64,000 nt of DNA from contig BDDD01001660.1 of NCBI GenBank assembly GCA_001972305.1, positions 339,807 to 403,806 on the forward strand. Direction: 5' to 3'. The stretch comes from Cephalotus follicularis. Lineage: Eukaryota; Streptophyta; Magnoliopsida; Oxalidales; Cephalotaceae. This document shows positions 46,273-56,482 of this stretch, one piece after another. The position numbers and the translations under genes were made by a program. Every line of letters starts with the position of its first letter. The first letter of the stretch is position 1. The notes under the pieces are model-generated. The model saw only the letters and a program-made list of their open reading frames with translations, had not been told where the DNA came from and did not search any database.

Positions 46273-46535
46273 TCATTTGAAACGCACCTTTTTGAAACGG
46301 ATGTCGCGGCCGTTTCAAAAGGCTATCCTTTTGAAACAACCGCTACGTCCTTTTCAAAAGGTATAGTATTTGAAATGGATGCGTTTACGCCGTTTCAAAA
46401 GGTTTAACCTTTTGAAACGGAAGTATGACGCCGTTTCAAAAACCCTAAACCTTTTGAAACAGTAAATTTCGCCGTTGCAAAATCCCTGTCTTTTGAAACG
46501 GAGTAGTTATACCGTTTCAAAAGGGTAAAACGGTT
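46273..46535. repeat. CACTA subterminal repeats (CCTTTTGAAACGG, both orientations)
   Basis: About a dozen copies of TTTTGAAACGG or its complement CCGTTTCAAAA occur in 260 bp, mostly as inverted pairs separated by short spacers, so the region can fold into successive hairpins. Subterminal arrays of this kind are transposase-binding sites in CACTA elements; that role is inferred here. Confidence 0.85.
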
Positions 46536-46722
46536 AATCGATGTCTGTAACGCCCGACAATTTCATGTATTGTAATTTCACAATGTAAATGTACCTTATT
46601 TGTGGAGTTAATAAAATAATAAGTTTCCCAAATTTGATGATGTTTTCCCAAACTCCGATGATGTTGCTTCTAAATCAGTTAATGTACTTAGAAGTGTGTT
46701 TACCTTGTGAGTACATCAAGTG

Positions 46723-46880
46723 CAGTCGACTGGTACGTTTGACAAGCCAGCTGGGTATCTGTGTCTTGGAACAGTCGACAGGTGGGATGAACCAGTCGAC
46801 TGGCCAACTGTCGAGCCACGTGGTAACGAACTGCCAGACGAGCAGCCGGCTGTTGGGTGTGGACAGCCGACTGGTTTGTG
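46723..46880. repeat. CAGTCGACTG cluster 1 in the Tekay 5' LTR
   Basis: About eight motifs occur in 160 bp, among them the perfect palindrome CAGTCGACTG at 46723-46732 and again near 46793-46802. The 3' LTR counterpart (61266-61401) has lost a segment carrying part of one unit. Confidence 0.85.
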
Positions 46881-47613
46881 CTCTATTTTTATTGCATGTG
46901 ACGAGATCACATGCAGCCACTGATAAGAGCACCTTGCAGGCGCCATCTGATGATAGATGAAACGTGTATGTCATGCACATGACTGCTAGAACCTGCAGAA
47001 ACTGAAAGGAAGGGTGGATTGACATGTGTGTGTGCATGCAAGTGATAGAAAGGAAAATGGCAATTAGTGTAATGAGCAAAATTTTCATTAAAGATATTAA
47101 TTATGGAAAGATGATTGCTGTTGTGTAATTGGCAAATATTTCAAGGGACCCGTAGTATGACCCTATGCTCGGAAGAAAGCGGCGACGCTTTGAAGTTAAG
47201 CTCCAGCGCTTCAAGTTTAACAGACGACACTTTGGAGATCAAGTATTGAGGTTGACCTGGAGGAGACTTAAAGCGACGACACTTTATAGGAAAGCGTCAG
47301 CGCTTTAGTCGGGATAGAAGTTGAAAAACTCAGTATAAGGCCATGACCGGCTACGCTTAGTGATAAAGAGTCGACGCTTTGCCCTGTGTCAGGTGCAGAA
47401 TTCTAGCTTTTTATCCCATTTCGGAGGATTTAAATGGATTGTGGGACACGTGTCAAGAAAGGGATGGAAGACTTATGTTTTTCTGCTAGAAAGGGGTAGG
47501 TGGCATCATTGGATTGGATGGAATTCCATCACATGGGCTGCTAAGGAGGGAAGCTCACATGGGTGATTCCATGGATGACACCATGCAAGCTTGGCCTCCA
47601 AGTTTGCCTCTCT

Positions 47614-47620
47614 TATATAG
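47614..47620 (+). promoter_or_regulatory. TATA box of LTR G
   Basis: TATATAG within CTCTTATATAGATATGTG, about 220 bp downstream of the last GCGTCGACGC-type motif. A purine-rich leader (GAGAGAAGAAGAGAAGGAG) follows about 70 bp later. Confidence 0.55.
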
Positions 47621-48133
47621 ATATGTGTAAATTCAGCTGATGAAGGGTTTCTTTTCTTCTGATATTAGAGAGGAGGATGCTTGGGAGAGAAGAAGAGAAG
47701 GAGATCAAGTGAGGTAAGGAGATTCTATACCCATTTTATCAAAGTTATTCCTCTGTTTTACTTCCAAATTATGCAGCAGATAGTTTAATTCATATATTGC
47801 TCATTTCTTGATGAAATTTTAAATGGTTTAATGTTTTGAAAACCTTAAGATGTCTACTTTAGCTGTTATGTTTTATGCATCTCGAAATTCTATCGAATTC
47901 TTGATGAAAAGCCATGTTTTTTTCTACTGCTCAGGTCCTATTTTCAAAAGGAAACTGCAACTTTAAAAATTAATTGCGGCTTCGTTTCTCAATGGAATTT
48001 TATGATTTTTATCTCAATATATTCATTGAGATGTCTACTTTAACTTTCATATTTTAAGTTTTCTATGACAGTGATTATTTATATGCGAAATATCTATTTT
48101 AGAAAAGTTATGCAAAACTGTTTTCTAAAGGTT

Positions 48134-48512
48134 TTTGAGTTAATTACTCAAAGTGATGAGAAATGTTTTATGATTGTGAAATGAAATGAAGGTTTCTACA
48201 TGAGAAACCAGTTTTAGAAAGGTTTTACAATGATGTTTCATGAATGCTTTGAGCTGATCACTCAAGGCATTAAGGAAGATTTTATGAAATGATTTTATGA
48301 ATGCATTTGAGTTAACTACTCAAATGAAGAGAAATGTTTTATGAAAGAATTTGAGTTAACTACTCAAATGAAGAGAAATGTTTTATGAATGCATTTGAGT
48401 TATCTACTCAAATGAAGAGAAATGTTTTATGAATGCATTTGAGTTAATTACTCAAATGAAAAGAAATGTGTTATGAATGCTTTGAGCTGGTCACTCAAAG
48501 TATAAGAAATGT
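48134..48512 (+). repeat. Tandem hairpin repeats in LTR G
   Basis: Seven or so direct repeats of about 48 bp contain TTTGAGTTAACTACTCAAA or a variant, joined by GAAGAGAAATGTTTTATGAA. Each unit can form a 7-9-bp stem with a 4-6-nt loop. The repeat spans the region downstream of the TATA box, so the hairpins would be in the transcript. Confidence 0.75.
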
Positions 48513-50302
48513 TTTATGAAATGAATGAACAACTACTGGATTGCGATCCAGTGAGGATTAATCTAGTAAAAGATTAATGAAAGAACCACTGTTGGATTAC
48601 GATCCAAGGGAAATGGAGCGAGATGCTCAAAGTTAATGGAGCCGAGCGTGCTCACGGACATGCATGTGATGTAAGGATAGTAATCGGGGAGTGCACAATG
48701 CCCCGGTAAAGCGGTGTAAGAGGGTTCATTAGAGGTTCACGACCACCAAGTTTTATGAAATGTTCTGTTTCATGAGATATGAACAGAAAAAGGGTTTTAA
48801 AGATGTTTTATTTATGAATGTGAAGAAAATGATTTTAATGATGTTTTCAAGCGTGGCTGTGATACAAGCCAAAATAAGGTATGATTGGAAAACGTTTTTG
48901 ATTGTTTTCAAGTATGCTGATTATATATACCAGAAAATGTACGATTTTAGAAATGTTCTGGTTTTATAAAACTAGAAGAAGATTTTCAAAGTTATTTTGA
49001 AATGTATGAACTGGAAACGTTTTGATACAGATTATCAAAAATAATGGATTTCGATAACGTTTTATGACTATGTTTCTTACTGAGCTCTTTAAAGCTCACT
49101 CCTTTCAATGTCTTGTTTTCTACCAAATCTTCTAGAAAACGTTGATCGTGAAGTTGCAAGCTTTAGAGGAAGTTCGTAAAAGAAGTGTAAGGAAAGGAAG
49201 TATGATATGCTATGAAGTTATGTTTTAATGTCATGTGTTAATGTTTTCTACCATGTAACGTTTTATGATAGACTATGTATAGATGTGAATGTATAGAAAT
49301 AAATGCTATAGATTGTGATGTTTTTTATGTAAGATGATGATATCAAAGGTTTTTGAACACATTTGAGTGTATGAGAAGTTAATGGTAAAGGCGAGTATAT
49401 GATTATTTTATGATGTGATAAGATTATGTTTTTCCGCTGTGTAAGGTTACATGATTAGTGATGTATAAATGCAAAGGTATTAGAAATGGTCATCATTATG
49501 AGAATATGACATTTTGAAATTGGTGTTTCAAAGATGTAAGCATATGTGATCCTGTGAAGTTATTGAGTAATAGTGTTAGGTTTTAAATCTAAGCTAAGAT
49601 TATATGATATGAAACGGATCATTAAATGATTAAACGATTTGACGGTCAAAGTGGACTCGGGTCGGGGACGTTGCCATGTGAGAGGAGCTAGGGAAGAGAG
49701 GGAAAGAAACCCCCCTGCATAAAACATCTTCCCTCATCTCCTTCGTCCTGGTACTGAAGAGCCTAAGAACCAAAGTGGATAGTAGAGAAAAACGCAGAGA
49801 AAAGAGGGAAGGGAGTGTCCTCCATTGTTGAAGCTTGGAGCTCGGGTTGGAGTTGTTGGGCTATTCTTGGAGCTGCTGGGCTTGGAGTTGGAGCTTCTGG
49901 GGAGCCCAGAACGTCACTGTTGGAACACAAAGAGGTGGGCTTACAGATTCCTAACTTGGAATCAAAAGTTAGGGGAAGTTGTGATGGTATTTTGAGCTTA
50001 ATGTTACTGCATGTTATATGATTTGAACGCACTGGTTGCATGAGTTGTAGTTACTGATTTTAGGATGTGGTTGCTACTGTTTTTCATCTGCTATGCTTGT
50101 TACTGAGAATCAAATGAGATTATGTGCATGCATGTTGGACCCTTATCTTAGTGTTGACTTGCATGATGAAATGTATGTCAGATGTGCTGTTATATGGACG
50201 ATATGATAACCTGTAGTTATATTTCTGTCCTTGAGCTTGAATTCTCTGTTTACAACGATCCGTTGAAGTAGATAAATCGATTTGCATGCAACTGGTTTGC
50301 AG

Positions 50303-50556
50303 GGCAGCCGACTGTCGAAGGAAGACAACCGACTACTCAATGGAACCAGTCGACTGTCAATGGAAAGTAGTCGACTGTCATACTTCATCCTGCCCAGAAA
50401 ATGGCGGGAAGTGTGATCTGGGTAATACTTTTGAACGGGTGTGCAGTAACAGTCGACTGCCTAATGGACAGTCGACTGGCAGAAGGAACCAGCCGACTAC
50501 CTGGTACTGGTCCACCCGGAACAGCCGACTGGTAGGGATTCCAGCCGACCGGTTGG
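50303..50556. repeat. CAGTCGACTG cluster 2 in the Tekay 5' LTR
   Basis: About ten motifs occur in 250 bp (CAGCCGACTG, CAGTCGACTG, CAACCGACTA and others). The 3' LTR counterpart is 61936-62216 and contains one extra unit near 62095-62115. Confidence 0.85.
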
Positions 50557-51860
50557 ACTGCTGTTGGACCCTCCTTGCTTAAAACAATGCGAAATGACCC
50601 CGATTCCTGCTAGGATGCATTTGAGCATTTGTATGCATTGCATATACACTGTTTACTGCTTGTTCTGGACTGTTGTAATCGGATTATGATTTCTAAGTAT
50701 TGCTACTTTGGAAATGCATATATAAGTTGAAACTACTATGTTAAGTACGAAATGAATATTGTTTTCATATTTTCAAACATCTTTGGAAAGCGATTTCCAC
50801 TACTGAAACTGTTTAAAAGTATTTTCTACTGAAAATGCATATTTCAATGTTGTCACTTTTGTAAACCTTTTGGAAACGAATTGTCTGTTGTGGATCTAAA
50901 CGATCACTACTGTACTATTTACCGTACTGTTACTGCTTGGATTCACTATTTCCTCTGTGAATTGTACTGTGTTTGTGCTTGAGCCATTGGTTGCATGGCG
51001 GAGACTGCCAGCGCCAGCTAGTGGTAGGGTTGACCTAGGGGCCAGGAGTTGGCTGGGTGACTCACTGTACTGTACTGTTGCCTCGTTCGGTTTCCTGAAG
51101 TAGGGACCGGAGTGGGAGTGTAGCGTGGGGCCAGGAGATGGCGACGTTACATATACTGCCTGACTGTTGTGGTCCTTTATGGACATCCTGTATTGTCTGT
51201 TGGTCCTTCTCGGACATTACTGTGCTTGTTGATGTAGCCCTGGCCGGGTTACTATTGTACTGTTGTTGCATACATATATTATCATATATATATGCCCCAC
51301 TGACATTTTACTGTACCGTTAAACACATATATTTTCATATATATAAATTGGGATTTTCTACTGCACTGCATCATCTATGCATTCATATCACGACATGCTT
51401 TTAACGTTAATCCCGAACTGCTTTTATAACTTAGCCGAGTGAGGACAAAGGCTAACCCCCTACTTTACAGATTGATGCAGTGGACTAGTTGGACTGGCAT
51501 GGGCAAGGGACAAGATGTTATGATGTTTTGTACTTTGTTTTACTTTTCTCATGTTTTGTAATAAACCGAGTTTCATTTAAGGACCAATGTGTTGTACTTA
51601 CGGGTTTGTTTACTGACGAGATTTAATATTGTATCATGATCACGCTCCGTTTGTGGGCGATTAACAATGACAGACTTGATTTGGGTGGCGTGTAGTATGG
51701 GATACACGCTACGAGTTTACAGCTTGTGAATTTTTTATGCTTCCGCAACTGACATCTTGCTTAAAAGTTCAAGTTTATGGTCTTTACATGAGCTGTATTT
51801 ATGTGTTAATTGCCTTTACCACTTTAACGTTGTCTTCTCGTCAAACGGGGTGTGACAGAG

Positions 51861-51872
51861 TGGTATAAGAGC
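51861..51872 (+). other. Primer binding site of the Tekay element, copy A
   Basis: TGGTATAAGAGC, one mismatch to the initiator tRNA-Met complement, three bases after the LTR end GTGACA. It is present again at 56375-56386 before copy B. Confidence 0.85.
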
Positions 51873-51968
51873 ATATTCCATATATGCTTATCTAGGATAC
51901 TTTCCTTGGAAATTAATGAATTGTTTTCCTAAAGTCGTGACTAACCGTCAACCTTCTTATAGGAACAA

Positions 51969-54900
51969 ATGGACCGAAGGAGGACACGTGCTAGGGCTAG
52001 AGCTGTTGGAGCTAATGCCCCAGAGGAAGCAAATATTCCACAAGGGATGAATATTCCCCAAGATGACAGAGATCCGATGGCTCAGATTGCAGACTATTTT
52101 CAGCAACAGATGGCCTTTAATAGGGCTAATACGGAGGAGATGCGCCAGTATTACGCGCAAGCTCGACCGCAACATAGGGCACCCGACCACTGCCCGGGGG
52201 AGGATGGCAACCAGTTTGGGAGAGATATTGAAAAGTTCATGAGGCTGAATCCACCCAGTTTTTGGGGGGAACTTGATGCTACTGTTGCTGAGAGATGGCT
52301 GCAGGACCTGGAGAAAATCTTTAAAGTGATGGACTGTACTGATACTCAAAAGCTGAAGTTTGATGTGTACCGCCTATGGGGTGAGGCCACTCATTGGTGG
52401 GAAATGGTCAAAGCAAAATGGGAATCACAGAGACTGGACAGCACTTGGGACAGATTCTAGACATAATTCCTGGACACTTATGTTCCGCATATTGAACAAG
52501 AGCGGCGAGAGACGGAGCTCTTGGAGTTACGACAGGGAGAGATAACTGTGGTTGAGTACCAAGCAAGGTTCACGGAGCTAGCCAGACATTCACCTTATCT
52601 GGTAGCCGATGAAGAGAAGAAGATTCAGAGATTCCTGAGAGGTCTGCGACCGGATCTTCGGTCAAGGATTAGAGCTATGGAACTGAGGACTTTTATGGAG
52701 GTTGCTCAGAAAGCAAGACTATTGGAGACCATATCCAGTGAAGACCGGGCTGAGAGAGCTCGCGCACAGCAGAGTAAATAGAGCCCTACATAGTGCCGAC
52801 CGGCATCGTCGAAATGGAAAGATGGTGGTTCTCCGACGAAGTCATCTAAGAACAAGTCTCAATAGACAGCTTCACAGGGTACTCCTAGCCAAGGGAGTAA
52901 TGCCAGATCTGGAGGTTGCTATTATTGTAGTCGTACCAGCCACCAACAGAAAGATTGCTGGAGGTTCAATGGTTGGTGCCTGAGGTGCGGGGCACCTGGT
53001 CATTCAGTGAAGGACTGCCCGAAGAGTTCTGCTATAGCGCCTACTGGGCCGAGGAGTAGTAGTGGTGCGGCGGCGGGACCGTCACAGAGGAAGGACACCG
53101 GCAAGGGGATCGCAAAAGGTAGAGTTTTTGTACTTGCTCTGACAGTGGTCCCAGAGTCAACTTCTGTTGTTGGAGGTACTATGTACATATATGGTTTTTC
53201 TGCTAGAGTATTGATGGATTCTGGAGCATTGCATTCTTTTATATCTGCACGTTTTGCATCTTGCTTAGATGTCACCCCTGACTGCATGTCATACATACTT
53301 GATGTGAATACATCGACCGGGGCTTCTATGTATACTGACTCGGTATATAGAGGCTGTAAGATGTCTATGGCAGGCATTACCTTATATGCAGATTTGATAG
53401 TGCTGCCTATCCGTGACTTCGATGTTATATTGGGGACGGATTGGCTATCAGCACACCGTGCTCGTATGGATAAACCCGTGGATTTTTGTCAGCCTGACGG
53501 AACGACTTTTCAATTGAATGGAGATAAAGGGTTTTCAACACCGATCATATCCTTTATTCGAGCATCGAGATACCTAGAAAAGGGATGAGAGGGATATTTG
53601 GCCTATGTGATTGATCGAAGGAAAGAGAAAGGCTTGAGCTTGGAGGAAATTCCAGTTGTGTGTGAATTTCCAGATGTATTTGCTGATGACTTGGGGTCTT
53701 TGCCACCAAAGAGAAATATGGAGTTTGTTATCGACCTTATACCAGGTACAGCTCCTATTTCTAAAGCACCCTATTGGATGGCCCCTGCAGAATTGAGGGC
53801 ACTGAAATTACAGTTGCAAGATCTGATCGATAAGGGTTTTATTCGACCTAGTGTTTCTCCGTGGGGTGCGCCGGTACTGTTTGTCAAGAAGAAGGATGGG
53901 TCGATGAGACTCTGCATCGACTACAGAATGCTGAACAAGGCAACTATCAAGAACAAGTATCCTTTACCCCACATTGAGGAGTTGTTTGACCAGTTGCAAG
54001 GATCAAGGGTGTTTTCCAAGCTTGACTTGAGGTCAGGATATCACCAACTGAGAGTAAGGGAAGGAGACATTGAGAAGACTGCCTTCCGGACACGGTATGG
54101 TCATTACGAGTTCTTGGTGATGCCATTCGGTGTTACCAATGCACCGGCAGCTTTTATGTCATTGATGAATGACGTATTCTGACCATACCTGGACCAGTTT
54201 GTTGTAGTGTTTATCGATGACATACTGGTATATTCACGGAGTCAGGAGGAGCACGCTCACCATCTGAGGCTAGTATTGCAAGTTCTCAAAGAACTTCGGT
54301 TGTACGCCAAGTTCAGCAAGTGCGAGTTATGGCTTGATCATGTGATCTTTCTCGGTCACATCGTATCTGGGGAAGGCTTGACGGTGGATCCGTCAAAGAC
54401 TGAAGTAGTACGGGACTGGCCATAACCAAAGAACATGACGGAGGTGCGCAGTTTTCTTGGTTTAGCGGGATATTACAGAAGGTTTATCCAGAACTTTTCA
54501 AGGATAGCCGAGCCCTTGACTAGACTGACCCAGAAGAAAACCCCTTTTGTCTAGGAAGAAGGCTGTGAAGCTAGCTTCCTTGAACTGAAGGATCGGTTGG
54601 TTTCCGCTCCAGTCTTGCCATTACCTGACGGTAATAAGGGCTTTGCAGTCTACAGTGATGCATCAGGCAAGGGTTTGGGTTGTGTAATGATGCAGTGAGG
54701 CAGAGTGATTGCGTATGCCTCGAGGAAGCTAAAGCTGTATGAAGAAAACTACCTGACTCATGACCTTGAGCTTGCAGCTATTATCTTCGCCCTTCAGAAG
54801 TGGAGGCACTATCTTTATGGGGCGCAGTTTGAGATCTTTACCGATCATAAGAGTTTGAGGTACCTGTTTTGTCAAGACACACTGAACATGAGACAGCGCA

Positions 54901-56166
54901 GGTGGGTAGAATTCTTTAATGATTATGATTGCAGTGTTCAGTACCACCCGGGGAAAGAGAATGTAGTCGCTGATGCCTTGAACCGCAAGGCTATGGTTGC
55001 CAGTGCGATGGTGTCACAATGGAAGATGCTAGAAGACTTCCAAGAATGGTCTCCGTTCAATCAGTCACTGGGGATCTTTGTGGCTGACATGCGAGTACAG
55101 CCTGTGTTACTGGATCACATCAGGGATGCACAACCACACGATCCGGAGATGCAACGAATTCGGGGGAACCTGGATTCGGAATCCGATTTTCGAGTGCATG
55201 CTGATGGTATTCTGAGGTATCGGGGTCGCGTGTGTCTTCCAAATGAACCAGGGTTGAAGAGTGAGTTACTTCGCGGGGCTCATAAATCTCTGTACAGCAT
55301 TCACCTTGGTAGCACAAAAATGTATCAAATTATGAAAAAGACTTACTGGTGGCCTGGCATGAAACGAGAGATCGCCGAGTATGTGGCAAGGTGTTTGACT
55401 TGCCAGACAATTAGGGCCGAACACCAGAGACCGGAAGGTTTGCTACAACCTTTACCAATTCCAGAGTGGAAATGGGAACATGTTACGATGGATTTTGTTT
55501 CGGGTTTTCCTCTGACTCTGAACCGTCACAACGCCATGTGGGTTGTCGTAGATAGACTCACCAAATCAGCACACTTTCTGCCTACACACGTTACCGATTC
55601 TGCGAGCAAGCTAGCTCGTTTGTATGTGAAGGAGATAGTGAGGCTACACGGTGTTCCAGTCAGCATTGTATGAGATAGAGATGCCATCTTCACTTCCAAC
55701 TTCTGGAAGAGGTTCTAGACAGCTTTCAGGACGAAGCTGAACCTAAGTACTGCCTTACATCCTCAGACCGATGGTCAGTCTGAGCGTACCATCCAAACCT
55801 TGGAGGATATGCTACGGGCTTGCATTATTGATTTTGCTGGTACCTGGGAGGATCACATTCCTTTGATAGAGTTCTCATATAATAACAGCTATCATTCCAG
55901 TATCGGCATGGCACCGTTTGAAGCACTGTATGGGAGGAAGTGCATATCTCCTGTATGTTGGGATGAGGTCGGGGAGAGACATTTACTTAGGACTGAGTTA
56001 ATGGAGGAAACTTCAGAAAAGGTCAGGACGATCAAAAAGAAGCTGCTTGCTGCTCAGAGCCGGCAGAAGAGCTATGCAGACAGTGTCAAGAGGAGGCCTT
56101 TGACCTTCAGTGTGGGCGATCATGTGTTCTTAAAGGTCTCCCCATGGAAGGGTGTGCAAAGGTTTG
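51969..56166 (+). pseudogene. Tekay gag-pol copy A (truncated after integrase, 12 in-frame stops)
   Basis: A single frame runs from ATG 51969 (MDRRRTRARARAVG) to 56166 without any frameshift. Order: gag (RFMRLNPPSF-like matrix, WWEMVKAKWES, TVVEYQARFTELARHSPYL); CCHC knuckle CLRCGAPGHSVKDC (52980s); protease (VLMDSGALHSFIS); RT ([32 protein letters not shown] catalytic box near 54210); RNase H (FTDHKSLRYLF); integrase (HHCC with CLTCQTIRAEHQRPEG, then MDFVSGFPLT and VVVDRLTKSAHFLP). It stops at GVQRF, where the tandem duplication joins LTR sequence, so the chromodomain is missing. Stops are at 52458, 52464, 52779, 52791, 52863, 53586, 54180, 54423, 54552, 54696, 55671 and 55716. By inspection it is identical to copy B. 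Confidence 0.95.
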
Positions 56167-56167
56167 A

Positions 56168-56371
56168 TGGGCGATTAACAATGACAGACTTGATTTGGGT
56201 GGCGTGTAGTATGGGATACACGCTACGAGTTTACAGCTTGTGAATTTTTTATGCTTCCGCAACTGACATCTTGCTTAAAAGTTCAAGTTTATGGTCTTTA
56301 CATGAGCTGTATTTATGTGTTAATTGCCTTTACCACTTTAACGTTGTCTTCTCGTCAAACGGGGTGTGACA
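56168..56371 (+). repeat. Partial Tekay LTR (last 204 bp) between copies A and B
   Basis: Identical to 51654-51857 of the 5' LTR. Where the two LTRs differ it follows the 5' LTR (GCAACTGACATC, TTTAACGTTG, GGGTGTGACA), not the 3' LTR. It is therefore part of a duplication that began inside the 5' LTR. Confidence 0.92.
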
Positions 56372-56482
56372 GAGTGGTATAAGAGCATATTCCATATATG
56401 CTTATCTAGGATACTTTCCTTGGAAATTAATGAATTGTTTTCCTAAAGTCGTGACTAACCGTCAACCTTCTTATAGGAACAA

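Larger units (their letters stand above)
47124..49669 (+). mobile_element. Probable solo LTR G nested in the Tekay 5' LTR
   Basis: This segment has no counterpart in the 3' LTR. It starts TGTAATTGGCAAATATT...CCCGTAGTATGACCC, a Gypsy-like LTR start, and ends in ACTCGGGTCGGGGA. GTTG occurs on both flanks (47120-47123 and 49670-49673), a partial target duplication, with the terminal CA apparently lost. Inside are a GCGTCGACGC-type cluster (47170-47390), a TATA box TATATAG (47614-47620), a CT/AG-rich leader, tandem hairpin repeats and GAGCTCTTTAAAGCTCACTCC. No gag or pol. Exact ends are uncertain. Confidence 0.65.
46546..51857 (+). repeat. Tekay 5' LTR (5312 bp, including nested LTR G)
   Basis: Matches the 3' LTR from both ends; the middle (about 46960-49845) is absent from the 3' LTR. 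Part of that excess is nested LTR G. The rest (about 46960-47123 and 49674-49845) is LTR sequence deleted from the 3' copy and includes a CT-rich promoter-like area (about 49690-49750). It carries two CAGTCGACTG clusters, at 46723-46880 and 50303-50556, and a CTAACCCC...ACAG block at about 51450-51470. Confidence 0.88.
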
